Counted from the stretch's first letter, positions 38,914 through 47,697 are shown. The stretch: 54,741 nt of DNA from Mycobacterium sp. 852002-51057_SCH5723018 (GCF_001667035.1 NZ_LZIR01000030.1:1-54741); one strand, 5' to 3'. Numbers and translations: made by a program. Notes: generated by a model not told the origin, from the sequence alone.

Positions 38914-39099
38914 CTAGGTCGGGTGCGGCGTTTTGTCGGTGGTTGACGATCGCAAGATCGCCTGGACGGTGCGCCGGCATCGCCCGCAATCGGCGCCCGC
39001 TCCGCAGGCCCGGGCGACGTCGTTGGTCGTCGACGCCCCGGCGGCGGCGGCATCGGCCACCGTCTGGCTGGTCACGCCGTTGCACAGGCATACGAACAT
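38914..39099 (-). CDS. Bacterioferritin-associated ferredoxin-like [2Fe-2S] protein
   Basis: The 61-residue protein has the BFD-type cluster ligands CLC near residue 4 (MFVCLCNGVTSQTV) and CGRC near residue 38 (GAGADCGRCRRTVQAI). Bfd reduces bacterioferritin to release iron; no bacterioferritin gene is present here. The stop lies 6 bp from the convergent kdc stop. Confidence 0.88.
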   Translation of the reverse strand: MFVCLCNGVTSQTVADAAAAGASTTNDVARACGAGADCGRCRRTVQAILRSSTTDKTPHPT

Positions 39100-39108
39100 C
39101 GGGCTGGC

Positions 39109-39711
39109 TCAGTCCGCCTCGATGCGCATCATGTCGAAGAACCGTCCGACGAACAGCGGCGGGTAGGCGCCAACCCCGGCGCCCGACATCCATTGCGCCG
39201 CCGCGTCAGGATGGTCGATCCAGTGCCGGGCGCCCTCCTCGTCGGGAAACTCTTGCAGGATCAGAACCTCGTGCTCGTCGTCGAAAGCCTGGAATACCCA
39301 GGTCTTTCGGATGCCGGCCGCGGTGAATCTGTCCATCGCCGAGCGGACGCCCGCGGTCAAGGTCGACACGTCGTCGACGCAGGCGATCCCGGCGACCACG
39401 ACGCCAGGCGCCGCCGGTGCCGGCGGCGGCGCGGGAACGAACCTGTCGATGATCTCGCCGGCAAAGACCGCGGGTATGTCGTCGACGCCGGCGGCGTCGA
39501 ACCAGTCGAAGAAGACCCGTGAGCGCAGCAGTTCCACAATGGGCTCACGGCTGTGCACCCCGATCATCACCAGCACCCGCCCGTAGTCGTGGGAGGAGGT
39601 GTAGACCAGCACGTGGTGTGCCCCAATGTCGGCCAGTGCGGCCTTGTTGCGCTCGAGCAGCGGCCATACCCGGGTCGGATCCGGGACGCGATAGTCCGAT
39701 GCGATCACCAT
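39109..39711 (-). CDS. Hypothetical protein with two ferredoxin-like halves
   Basis: The 200-residue protein starts at ATG 39711 (MVIASDYRVPDPTRVWPLLE). Both halves have similar beta-alpha-beta spacing: HHVLVYTSSHDYGRVLVMIG in the first and TWVFQAFDDEHEVLILQEFP in the second, the latter resembling dimeric alpha/beta-barrel proteins. No signal peptide is seen. It lies 9 bp upstream of the bfd-like gene and 20 bp downstream of the acyl-CoA ligase, so one operon is likely. Function unknown. Confidence 0.75.
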   Translation of the reverse strand: MVIASDYRVPDPTRVWPLLERNKAALADIGAHHVLVYTSSHDYGRVLVMIGVHSREPIVELLRSRVFFDWFDAAGVDDIPAVFAGEIIDRFVPAPPPAPAAPGVVVAGIACVDDVSTLTAGVRSAMDRFTAAGIRKTWVFQAFDDEHEVLILQEFPDEEGARHWIDHPDAAAQWMSGAGVGAYPPLFVGRFFDMMRIEAD

Positions 39712-39731
39712 CGAATGAATGTCGCCGTTAT

Positions 39732-41198
39732 TCAACGGAGTTGGTCCTTCATCACCTTCCCAGTCGCGTTGAGCGGCAGCCCCTCGCGGAACTCGATGCT
39801 TCTCGGCACTTTGAACCCCGCCATCCGCCCTCGGCACCAGGTCAGCAGCTCGTCATCGGACACCTTACTTTTCGTCACCACGAAGGCCTTGCACACCTGG
39901 CCGAGGCGCTCGTCGGGAACTCCGATCACCGCGGCTTGCGCCACCGCCGGGTGCTCGAGCAGGAACCCCTCGATCTCGGCGGGGTAGGCGTTGAAACCTC
40001 CCACGATGAACATGTCCTTCTTGCGCCCGACGACCCGCAGGCGGCCGGCGTCATCGAAGTTACCCAGGTCTCCGGTGTGCAGCCAGCCGTCGGCGTCGAT
40101 CGCCTCGCCGGTTGCGGCGGGATCGTCGAGATAGCCCTCCATGACGTTGTAGCCGCGGACCAGGATCTCGCCGTCGTCGCCGATGCGCACCTCGACCCCG
40201 TCGCAGGGCAGGCCCGCGGTGGTGGCGACATCCTCGAAGGAATCACCCGGCCGGGACAGGGTGACGTTGCCGGCCTCGGTGAGCCCGTAACCGGTCATCA
40301 GCGTCTGGAACGGCAGTTCGCCGTGGATGCGGCGGACCAGTTCGACGGGGATGTCGGCGGCGCCGGTCACGCCTGCGCGCAAACTCGACAGCTTGGACTT
40401 GTCGGGTACCGTCAGCAGCGAGTGGTACAGCGTCGGCGGGCCGGGGAGCATCGTGATGCGTTCGCGCTCAATGAGATCCACCACGGCGTCGACGTCGAAC
40501 ACCGCAACCGGCAGCATGGTCGCGCCTCGGAGGAAGGACGCGATGAGTCCCGCCTTCAGCCCGAACGTGTGGAAGTACGGGTTGATCATCAGGTAGCGGT
40601 CACCCTCGCGCAGGTCGGCGAGGGTCGCCCATTCCTCGTACATCCGCAGCGTTTGACGGTGATTCATCATCGCGCCCTTCGGGCGGCCGGTCGTGCCCGA
40701 GGTGAAGATGATGTCGGAGATCTCGGCGCCGCTCACCGCCCGCTCGAACGGGGAGCCGCCCGAGAGGAAGTCGGATTTCAGGTCGATCACCGGTATCCCC
40801 GCGGGCACCGCGTAGTCCTGGCCGAGAAATCCCTTCTGAACCAGGACGGCCTTGGCTCCGCTGCGGACGATGATGTCGGCCGCTTCTTCGGACCGGAACC
40901 GGGTATTGACGGGAACCAGCACCCCACCCGCGGTGAGCAGCCCGAACGCTGCGATGATCCACTCCGCGGAGTTGGGCGCCCAGATGGCGACCCGTTCGCC
41001 CTTGGCGACGCCGAGCTCGGCGAATGCGCCTGCGGCACACCGTATTCGCTCGACGAGTTCGACGAATGTGAGGCGCAGCGGACCGTCGACCAGGGCTTCC
41101 GCGTCGCCGAAGCGGTCCGCCGCACTCAAGACCATCTCGGGAATGGTCTGCCACACCCGATTGGCCGGCTCCTCCTCATCGCGCTTCGCGCTCTGCAT
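39732..41198 (-). CDS. Acyl-CoA ligase, FadD3-like (AMP-forming)
   Basis: The 488-residue protein has the ANL-superfamily motifs: P-loop IIFTSGTTGRPKGAMMNHRQ, A5 MTGYGLTEAGNVTLS, A7 GWLHTGDLGNFDDAGRLRVVGRKK in part, and A10 lysine in LPLNATGKVMKDQLR at the C-terminus. It activates a carboxylic acid to its CoA thioester. FadD3 of the cholesterol pathway is similar in size and pattern, but the substrate is not certain. I chose ATG 41198 (MQSAKRDEEEPANRVWQ); a longer frame upstream overlaps the amidohydrolase gene and is not protein-like. H37Rv has fadD16 at this position. Confidence 0.9.
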   Translation of the reverse strand: MQSAKRDEEEPANRVWQTIPEMVLSAADRFGDAEALVDGPLRLTFVELVERIRCAAGAFAELGVAKGERVAIWAPNSAEWIIAAFGLLTAGGVLVPVNTRFRSEEAADIIVRSGAKAVLVQKGFLGQDYAVPAGIPVIDLKSDFLSGGSPFERAVSGAEISDIIFTSGTTGRPKGAMMNHRQTLRMYEEWATLADLREGDRYLMINPYFHTFGLKAGLIASFLRGATMLPVAVFDVDAVVDLIERERITMLPGPPTLYHSLLTVPDKSKLSSLRAGVTGAADIPVELVRRIHGELPFQTLMTGYGLTEAGNVTLSRPGDSFEDVATTAGLPCDGVEVRIGDDGEILVRGYNVMEGYLDDPAATGEAIDADGWLHTGDLGNFDDAGRLRVVGRKKDMFIVGGFNAYPAEIEGFLLEHPAVAQAAVIGVPDERLGQVCKAFVVTKSKVSDDELLTWCRGRMAGFKVPRSIEFREGLPLNATGKVMKDQLR

Positions 41199-41226
41199 CG
41201 TCGTCGACCCGATCAGTGGCCGTCCG

Positions 41227-42417
41227 TCACACCGAGACGAGACGAGCCAGGTTGCCGCCCATGATCTTTGCCTGCGACTCAGTGGGCAGGTGTGACAGCG
41301 CGTTGACGTAGAACGTCGGCTCCGCCAGCCCTTCCGGGTGCGGCCAGTCGGAGCCGTACAGCACCCGATCCACACCAACGAGGTTGACCAGATCGTCGAT
41401 GCCGTCCTCGAAGAACGGGCTGACGTGGATGCGGTTCTTGACCATCTCGACTGGGTCACTCGGGAAAACCTCCGGGGCCTTCCGGTAGACCTCGGCCAGG
41501 CCGTCCAGCAGCGGGGTCATCCACTTCGAACCGGCCTCGACGATCGCGACCTTCAGCTTGGGATGGCGGTAGAGCGCGCCGTGAATCACCCACGACCCCA
41601 CCGCGTCCTGGATCGGCCGCCACTCGTTGAGGATCCCCATTGCGTTGGTTTGGAACGGCAGCATCTCCTGTTCGGCGCCGTCCCATTCGGAGGTGTACCG
41701 GGAGTAGCCGCTGTCGCTGGAGTGCATGCCGACCAGCACGTCGTGCTCGACGACCCGCTCCCAGAACGGGTCGAACTCGGGCACCGCGAACGACCGGGGG
41801 CCACGGAAGCCGGGGACGGGAGCCGGACGGACCAAGATGCAGCGGGCACCACGCTTGACCGCCCACTCCAGCTCCTCGATCGCCTTCTCGACGATCGGCA
41901 GGGTGATGACCGGGGTGGTGAAGATCCGGTTCTGGTAGTTGAAGCCCCAGACCTCGTCGAGCCACTCATTCAGCGCATGGATCAGGACGTGGACGGCGAC
42001 CGGGTCGTCGCGCAGCCGCTCCTCGAGCAGGCTGGCCAGCGTCGGGAACATCAGCGTGCGGTCCAGGCCCAGCTCGTTCATCTTCTCCAGGCGCGGGCCG
42101 GGCTCGAAGAACGCCGGGATCGCACGCATCGGCTCGCCGAACAGCTCGCGCTTGCTCTTGCCGTCCGGGTTGCCGTACTTGAAGTACTCCTCCCAGGCAC
42201 CCGGCCGGGCGACGACCTCGAACGTCGGGTTGGGAATGTAGTTGCTGATCTGGCCGCGAATCGCGATCTTGGTGCGCCCATTGATCTGCACGTACTGGAC
42301 GAAGTCCTTGTACTGCTTGGGCAGGAACTTGGTCAGCGCCTCCGGCGGCTCATAGAGATGATTGTCCGCGTCAAAGATCGGGAACGGGACGTCCTCCCGG
42401 TGCGACAACTGGCCCAT
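41227..42417 (-). CDS. Amidohydrolase-2 family metal-dependent hydrolase
   Basis: The 396-residue TIM-barrel protein has the start FPIFDADNHLYEPPEAL (D-x-x-x metal site), a central VIHGALYRHPKLKVAIVEAG His motif and the C-terminal DRVLYGSDWPHPEGLAEP Asp. Family members include decarboxylases and ring hydrolases of aromatic or steroid catabolism. A strong GAAGGAGG ribosome site precedes ATG 42417, and a perfect palindrome lies 23 bp upstream. The 28-bp gap to the ligase suggests one operon with it. Confidence 0.9.
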   Translation of the reverse strand: MGQLSHREDVPFPIFDADNHLYEPPEALTKFLPKQYKDFVQYVQINGRTKIAIRGQISNYIPNPTFEVVARPGAWEEYFKYGNPDGKSKRELFGEPMRAIPAFFEPGPRLEKMNELGLDRTLMFPTLASLLEERLRDDPVAVHVLIHALNEWLDEVWGFNYQNRIFTTPVITLPIVEKAIEELEWAVKRGARCILVRPAPVPGFRGPRSFAVPEFDPFWERVVEHDVLVGMHSSDSGYSRYTSEWDGAEQEMLPFQTNAMGILNEWRPIQDAVGSWVIHGALYRHPKLKVAIVEAGSKWMTPLLDGLAEVYRKAPEVFPSDPVEMVKNRIHVSPFFEDGIDDLVNLVGVDRVLYGSDWPHPEGLAEPTFYVNALSHLPTESQAKIMGGNLARLVSV

Positions 42418-42439
42418 GGAATCCTCCTTCTTGATTTGT

Positions 42440-42454
42440 GAGAATACTATTCTC
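42440..42454. promoter_or_regulatory. Perfect palindrome GAGAATA-C-TATTCTC upstream of the amidohydrolase
   Basis: The 7-1-7 inverted repeat lies 22 bp before the amidohydrolase start. The same GAGAAT/ATTCTC half-sites occur in opposite order at 42971 and 51226. TATTCT may also serve as a -10 element. A TetR-family regulator is the likely binder. Confidence 0.7.
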
Positions 42455-42496
42455 TAAAGGCGGCCGACCGCAACGTGCACCCCGACCGCGACGCGG

Positions 42497-42919
42497 TCAG
42501 CAGGCAGCGGTGATTTTGAAGGTGGCGGTGGCCGGTTCGCTCGGTTTGTCGGTCTTGTAGCCGTTGGCGGTACCGGTGATCGTGTATTTCTCGGCGTTCA
42601 TGCTCATCTTGGCGTCGCCCCCGTCGCCCCGCGAGTACATGCCGCTGAAGCCGCCCAGGTTCTGTATATGTACGGACTCAGCGGCGGCCGGCTCCCCGCG
42701 CTGGTCGATCACCACCTTTGCCCCAGCGAAATCGCTGCCGATCTCGATCGTCCGGATCCACTCCACCTGACTGCACTTGACGACATGGAAATCCGTGCCG
42801 TTTCCGTTGACGGTCACCGACGCCGTGCTGGAGAGCTGGGTTTGCGGACGCGACGTGCACGACGCGAGCATCGCAATGGCCAACCCCGCAACGGCAGCCG
42901 CCGCGATCCGGTTCCGCAC
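42497..42919 (-). CDS. LpqH/19-kDa-family lipoprotein
   Basis: The 140-residue protein begins at GTG 42919 (VRNRIAAAAVAGLAIAMLASC), preceded by GAGGGGGA. The lipobox is LASC, with the lipidated Cys near residue 20. The mature part has VVKCSQVEWIRTIEIGS and ends FKITAAC, a Cys pair as in the mycobacterial 19-kDa antigen. It is expected at the outer face of the membrane or cell wall. A longer in-frame start further upstream would bury the signal peptide and overlap the regulatory element at 42971. Confidence 0.85.
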   Translation of the reverse strand: MRNRIAAAAVAGLAIAMLASCTSRPQTQLSSTASVTVNGNGTDFHVVKCSQVEWIRTIEIGSDFAGAKVVIDQRGEPAAAESVHIQNLGGFSGMYSRGDGGDAKMSMNAEKYTITGTANGYKTDKPSEPATATFKITAAC

Positions 42920-42970
42920 TAGTCCCCCTCGATCCCGAGCGACGAAACTTCTGGCCTGCTGCGATGATGT

Positions 42971-43001
42971 TATTCTCGCCGAAAGAGAATGCCAATATCG
43001 G
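42971..43001 (+). promoter_or_regulatory. Shared regulatory element, copy 1 (upstream of enoyl-CoA hydratase)
   Basis: TATTCTC, seven bases, then GAGAATGCCAATATCGG. The ATTCTC/GAGAAT arms form an inverted repeat. Twenty-four bases and the 7-nt spacing are identical to the element at 51226-51256. It ends 28 bp before the hydratase ATG and also lies upstream of the divergent lipoprotein gene. Confidence 0.8.
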
Positions 43002-43029
43002 TCGTTCTCCCGCAAGGAGCAAACTACGC

Positions 43030-43776
43030 ATGGTGGACCTGGAGTTCGATGACGGACTGGCGGTGCTCACCATCGATCGCCCCCACGCGCGCAATGCCAT
43101 CTCGCTGGACACCATGGAACAGCTGGAGAAGGCGCTCGATGCGGCGACGGGCGCGCGAGCCCTCGTCATCAAGGGCGCGGGCGATCGCGCGTTCGTGTCG
43201 GGCGGTGATCTCAAGGAGTTGAGCGCGCTGCGGACCGAGGAGGATGCCTCGGCGATGGCCAAGCGGATGCGGTCGATCTGCGATCAGCTCGCCGGCTTCC
43301 CGGCTCCGGTGATTGCCGCACTGAACGGCCACGCCTTCGGCGGCGGCGCGGAGGTCGCCGTGGCCGCGGACATTCGGGTGGCCGCCGACGACATCAAGAT
43401 CGCCTTCAATCAGGTGCAGTTGGAAATCATGCCGGCCTGGGGCGGCGCCGAGCGACTGGCCGCGCTCGTCGGCAAGGGCAGGGCGCTTCTGCTGGCCGGC
43501 AGCGGAACCGCCCTCAGCGCGACCGAAGCCGAGCGGATCGGCCTGGTCGATCTGGTGCTGCCGCGCGCCTCGTTCGACGAAGGATGGCGTTCAGTTGCGA
43601 GGTCGCTGGCCCGCCACCCCGCGGCCGAGATAAAGCGCGTAATCAGCGGAGTGTCGCCCGACGAGGCGACAGCATCATTTGCCCGGCTGTGGGTTGCCGA
43701 CGCTCACTGGCGGGCCGCAGAGCGGGTAATGAACCGCACCGCGAACTCGCGCCCGGCGGCCGGAGGAGCGACCTGA
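43030..43776 (+). CDS. Enoyl-CoA hydratase/isomerase family protein
   Basis: The 248-residue crotonase-fold protein has FVSGGDLKELSALR (oxyanion-hole strand) near residue 55, and the second Gly motif NGHAFGGGAEVAVAADIRVA near residue 103. The catalytic-type Glu region reads VQLEIMPAWGGAERL. It hydrates or isomerises an enoyl-CoA; the substrate is unknown. The ATG has a CAAGGAGC ribosome site and lies under the shared regulatory element. Confidence 0.92.
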   Translation: MVDLEFDDGLAVLTIDRPHARNAISLDTMEQLEKALDAATGARALVIKGAGDRAFVSGGDLKELSALRTEEDASAMAKRMRSICDQLAGFPAPVIAALNGHAFGGGAEVAVAADIRVAADDIKIAFNQVQLEIMPAWGGAERLAALVGKGRALLLAGSGTALSATEAERIGLVDLVLPRASFDEGWRSVARSLARHPAAEIKRVISGVSPDEATASFARLWVADAHWRAAERVMNRTANSRPAAGGAT

Positions 43777-43823
43777 CCACCCAATCATTGGGCGTGGAGT
43801 CGGTGAGTGAGCTATAGGTAGTT

Positions 43824-44546
43824 TCACTGCGCCCTGTCGGCGGACGGAACCGTCGTCGTTTCCAAGGACGGTCCGATAGGTGTGCTCTCTTCGCGGCGGA
43901 CCTGGTGAACCACCCAGGCCGGCGGTATGTCCGCAACCGGCCGCGGCTCGCCTTCCAGACGACGCAGGTAACTTTCGACCAGCTCCAATGTTTCGGCATG
44001 CCCGCCGGACATGCCGATCGCCTGCTCGAGCACCAGCATCCGCGACAAGCTGGTCATCAAGACCGTCCACACCACCGGCGGCACATCCCCGCCGTCTTCC
44101 TGAGTATTCAAGCCGTAGCGCTGCAGCGCCGCGGTCACCGCTCGGCGTTGTTCCTCGCGGAAACGTTCGGCGTAGTAGGCGATTTCGGCCCCCATCTCCT
44201 TGCGGTGGTTGGCCAGCGCCATGAACTCCATCGAAATCCGCGTGAATCCGGGATCGGTGCCGAATCGCCACAGCGCCCACAACGGCTGAGGCGATTGCAG
44301 CGCCTGCGCCTGCACCGCGAGGCCTTCTTCGGCGCGGCGGCGGAAGACCTCGAGGAAGAGCTCGTCCATGGTCCGGAAGTAGTAGTGCACCAGCTGGGGT
44401 TTCAACCCTGCCTTGTTAGCCAGTCGGCGCGACGTCACCGCCGCGTAGCCCTCTTCGAGCATCAGCTGCTCGGCCGCATCGAGCAGCAGGCCGCGGTTCT
44501 TCGCGTCCGGCGCCCCGATTCGGCGGGCCACGGAAACAGACGCCAT
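43824..44546 (-). CDS. TetR-family transcriptional regulator (P450-linked)
   Basis: The 240-residue protein starts at ATG 44546 (MASVSVARRIGAPDAKNRGL) with GGAG 9 bp upstream; two earlier in-frame ATGs (44582, 44651) would run toward the operator. The HTH is AAVTSRRLANKAGLKPQLVHYYF near residue 50 in two parts. The C-terminal ligand domain has no recognised specificity. It is divergent from the P450, and a paired TGCTNAGCA operator lies between them, so autoregulation and control of the P450 are likely. Confidence 0.9.
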   Translation of the reverse strand: MASVSVARRIGAPDAKNRGLLLDAAEQLMLEEGYAAVTSRRLANKAGLKPQLVHYYFRTMDELFLEVFRRRAEEGLAVQAQALQSPQPLWALWRFGTDPGFTRISMEFMALANHRKEMGAEIAYYAERFREEQRRAVTAALQRYGLNTQEDGGDVPPVVWTVLMTSLSRMLVLEQAIGMSGGHAETLELVESYLRRLEGEPRPVADIPPAWVVHQVRREESTPIGPSLETTTVPSADRAQ

Positions 44547-44650
44547 GCCTTGTGCTCCATACTCTCGACGTACTCGCGACATCCCGTGTCGACCATGCCC
44601 GATCGTAGTCAGGTCGTCGCGTTGCGACCTTGACCCTGACATTACCGCCA

Positions 44651-44670
44651 TGCTAAGCAGATGCTCAGCA
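44651..44670. promoter_or_regulatory. Twin TGCTNAGCA operator between tetR and P450
   Basis: TGCTAAGCA (44651-44659) and TGCTCAGCA (44662-44670) are two near-identical 9-bp palindromes separated by 2 bp. They sit about 105 bp from the tetR start and 86 bp from the P450 start, a typical place for a TetR operator. Confidence 0.7.
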
Positions 44671-44756
44671 CTGCATGGATATCTGACTTGGGGCGGCGCA
44701 AAGTCTCGTCGCTAAACCACCATTCGGCCGAAGCCGGCATCGGGAGGCACGTAGAC

Positions 44757-46031
44757 ATGAGCAACTTCGCCACGATCGACTTCTTCACCGATTCGTCTCT
44801 GGTGCCCGATCCGCATCCCTACTTCGACTACCTGCGCAGCCAAAACCCGGTGCTGCCGCTACCGCATCACGGCGTCGTCGCCGTCACCGGTTACGAAGAG
44901 GCCAGCGAGGTCTACAAGGACACCGACACCTTCTCGAACATCGTCGCGCTCGGCGGCCCCTTCCCGCCGCTGCCCTTCGAGCCCGAGGGCGACGACATCA
45001 GCCCCCAGATCGACCAGCACCGCAGTTACTTCCCGATGTATGAGCACATGGTGACCATGGATCCCCCGGACCACACCCGTGCCCGATCGGTGCTGAGCCG
45101 GCTGCTGACGCCCAGCAGGCTGAAGCAGAACGAGGAGTTCATGTGGCGCCTCGCCGACCGCCAGCTCGACGAGTTTCTCACCAACGGCGAGTGCGAGTTC
45201 ATCGGCGAATACTCAAAGCCATTCGCCACGTTGGTCATCGCCGACCTGCTCGGCGTCCCCGAGGAGGACCACAAAGAGTTCCGCGTCGTGTTGGGCGCCG
45301 ACAAGCCCGGTCGAGTGGGCGCCTTGGACCACGAGTCGGTCGGCATCAACCCGCTGGAGTGGCTCGACGACAAGTTCTGCACCTACATCGAGGACCGGCG
45401 CCGCGAACCCCGCAACGACGTCCTGACCTCGCTGGCCACCGCGAAGTATCCGGATGGATCCACACCCGAGGTCATCGAGGTGGTTCGTTCGGCCACGTTC
45501 CTTTTCGCCGCCGGGCAGGAGACCACGGCCAAGCTGCTCAGCGCCGCGCTGCACGTGATGGCCGAGCGGCCCGACATCCAGCGACGGTTGCGTGACGACC
45601 GCAGCCTGATCCCCGGGTTCATCGAGGAAGCGCTGCGCATGGAGAGCCCCGTCAAGTGCGACTCACGGCTGGCCCGCAAGGCCACCACGGTGGGTGGCGT
45701 GGACATCGCGCCCGGGACCGTGGTGATGGTGCTGCCGGGCGCGGCGAACCGCGACCCACGCCGGTTTGACGACCCACACGAGTTCCGCATCGACAGAAAG
45801 AATGTCCGCGAGCACATGGCGTTCGCCCGGGGCGTGCACTCGTGCCCGGGTGGGCCGCTGGCGCGGGTGGAGGGCCGGGTCTCCATCGAGCGCATCCTGG
45901 ACCGGATGGACGACATCAAGATCGACGAAGTCAAACACGGGCCGGCCCACGATCGCCGATACACCTACGAGCCGACGTACATCCTACGCGGGCTCAGCGA
46001 ACTCCACCTCACGTTCACCCCGAACGGTTAA
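44757..46031 (+). CDS. Cytochrome P450
   Basis: The 424-residue soluble P450 has the I-helix FLFAAGQETTAKLLSAAL, the K-helix ExxR in FIEEALRMES, and the haem-binding loop FARGVHSCPGGPLARVEGR with the axial Cys. Bacterial P450s of this kind hydroxylate lipids, terpenoids or aromatics using ferredoxin. I chose ATG 44757 (MSNFATIDFFTDSSLV) because of the GGGAGG site 10 bp upstream; an earlier in-frame ATG lies in the operator region. No ferredoxin is adjacent; FprB (49-1737) is a possible but distant partner. Confidence 0.95.
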   Translation: MSNFATIDFFTDSSLVPDPHPYFDYLRSQNPVLPLPHHGVVAVTGYEEASEVYKDTDTFSNIVALGGPFPPLPFEPEGDDISPQIDQHRSYFPMYEHMVTMDPPDHTRARSVLSRLLTPSRLKQNEEFMWRLADRQLDEFLTNGECEFIGEYSKPFATLVIADLLGVPEEDHKEFRVVLGADKPGRVGALDHESVGINPLEWLDDKFCTYIEDRRREPRNDVLTSLATAKYPDGSTPEVIEVVRSATFLFAAGQETTAKLLSAALHVMAERPDIQRRLRDDRSLIPGFIEEALRMESPVKCDSRLARKATTVGGVDIAPGTVVMVLPGAANRDPRRFDDPHEFRIDRKNVREHMAFARGVHSCPGGPLARVEGRVSIERILDRMDDIKIDEVKHGPAHDRRYTYEPTYILRGLSELHLTFTPNG

Positions 46032-46062
46032 GCGCACCAACATAATCGGACCACGGCGCACG

Positions 46063-47697
46063 TCAGGCTAGGGACCCGCTCTCGATCCGCTCGAAAATGC
46101 CGGAGAACTCGAACGGGGTTTGCGCTATTCCGCTGCCGTCGACGGCATCGACGGCGCCCAACGTGCCTGTGACGTCGCGGGGCAGCTCCCACATGGACAG
46201 TTCGCCGATGTTGTTCTGCTGGGCGAAGGCGGTCAGCTGTTGGGCGTTGGCGAGGCTGAAGATCTCGCTCGGGTCGTCGTTGATCCCGATCAGCGGCGTC
46301 ACCCCCAGCATGTGCCATGCCTGCTGGCTGGACATCGACGGGTAGAGCGTCATCAGCTGGCCATGGGTGGCCGTCGCGGCATCGATCGCGTACACGCCCA
46401 TGCCCGGGTTTCCGGTCTGATCGAACCCATTGCCGTAGTCCATGGCCATGACGTTCACGCGGGATACGTCCACGCCGTTGGCCGCGGCGATATGGAGAAC
46501 GTTCAGCCCGCCGCCCTGCCCGGTGACCAGACCGGTCGGCAGCACCGGGAGGGTGTACGAGACCCTCACGGGCGTGCCGTTAGCCGCCTCCTGCTGCTGC
46601 AGCATGGCGACCGCCTGCGCCTGCGTCGTCAGCGCTGGAGTGTTGGACTGCAACGCACCTTCGACGTCGAAGTCGAGATTGTAGATCTTGTAGGTGTTTA
46701 CGACCGACGAGTAGTCCTGCGCCAGCGCGGTCGGCGTCTGACCGCTGACGGCAGAGAGGTCTGTACCCGCCGCGCCGCCGAATGAGATGGTCCCGTTGAT
46801 GCCGGCCGTGTGCATGTTGGCGATCTGGTTGTTGATGTACGAGCTTTGGGAGCCACCGGCGACGTCGTACGCCGAATAGCCGCCCCAGGCCGCATGACCG
46901 GTTGGGTCGGCGGTGATGAAGGCGAGCGTGGCGTTCTTGACTCCCGCCTGGGCGGCGGAAGCGAAATCGTACCCGCTGGGCCCGGGCCAGAGCGTGATGT
47001 CGACGTAGGGTGAGTACTCCCCCGAATCGGAACCTGTTCCGCCGGTGCCGCCCGTGCCGGTGCCACCTGTTCCGGTGCCGCCGGTAGCGCCGCCGTTGAT
47101 CCCGTTGGCGCCCGGCTGGCCGAACAACAGCCCGCCGCGGCCGCCGGCGCCGCCGAGGCCGCCGGCCCCGCCACCGCCGCCCCGGCCGCCGTTGCCGAAC
47201 AACCCGGCGTCACCACCTTTGCCGCCGCCCTGGCCGGGACCGCCGGAAGCGCCATTGCCGCCGTTGCCGACCAAAAGGCCGCCGGGCCCGCCGTTTTGAC
47301 TGGTGCCCGGCACGCCGTCGGTTCCGTTACCGATCAGCGGGCGGCCCAGCATCGCGTCGGTGGGCGCGTTGATCAGGCTCAGGGCGTCCTGTTCCAGGGT
47401 CTGCAACGGCAAGGTGTTGGCCGCCTCCGCGGCCACATACGAATTCCCCGCGCCGTTCAACGCCCGCAGGAATTGCCGGTGGAAGCTCGCCGCTTGCGCG
47501 TTGAGCGTCTGATAGGCCCGGGCGTAGCCGGAAAACAGCGATGCGATCGCAGTCGACACCTCGTCACCGGCTGCGGGCATTAGCGCGGTGGTCGGGAACA
47601 TCGCCGCCGCATTGGCCGCGCTGAGCGCCGAACCGATACCGGCCAGATCCGAGGCCGCCGAGGCCAGCATCGCCGGTGTTGCAATCAGAAACGTCAT
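46063..47697 (-). CDS. PE_PGRS protein with C-terminal GH18 chitinase-type domain
   Basis: The 544-residue protein has three parts. Residues 1-95 are a PE domain ([20 protein letters not shown], then [16 protein letters not shown]). Residues about 120-225 are a short PGRS stretch ([27 protein letters not shown]). Residues about 228-535 look like a glycoside hydrolase family 18 barrel: [27 protein letters not shown] near 305, the catalytic strand LDFDVEG with Asp342, Asp344 and Glu346, [22 protein letters not shown] and [12 protein letters not shown]. Secretion by a type VII system would be expected from the PE part. The GH18 fusion suggests action on chitin or an N-acetylglucosamine polymer. 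It is convergent with the P450. Confidence 0.88.
   Translation of the reverse strand: MTFLIATPAMLASAASDLAGIGSALSAANAAAMFPTTALMPAAGDEVSTAIASLFSGYARAYQTLNAQAASFHRQFLRALNGAGNSYVAAEAANTLPLQTLEQDALSLINAPTDAMLGRPLIGNGTDGVPGTSQNGGPGGLLVGNGGNGASGGPGQGGGKGGDAGLFGNGGRGGGGGAGGLGGAGGRGGLLFGQPGANGINGGATGGTGTGGTGTGGTGGTGSDSGEYSPYVDITLWPGPSGYDFASAAQAGVKNATLAFITADPTGHAAWGGYSAYDVAGGSQSSYINNQIANMHTAGINGTISFGGAAGTDLSAVSGQTPTALAQDYSSVVNTYKIYNLDFDVEGALQSNTPALTTQAQAVAMLQQQEAANGTPVRVSYTLPVLPTGLVTGQGGGLNVLHIAAANGVDVSRVNVMAMDYGNGFDQTGNPGMGVYAIDAATATHGQLMTLYPSMSSQQAWHMLGVTPLIGINDDPSEIFSLANAQQLTAFAQQNNIGELSMWELPRDVTGTLGAVDAVDGSGIAQTPFEFSGIFERIESGSLA

Noticed and set aside
39519..41264. A 581-codon plus-strand frame opposite the acyl-CoA ligase
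   Set aside because: Antisense shadow of the ligase, whose ANL motifs are unambiguous on the minus strand.
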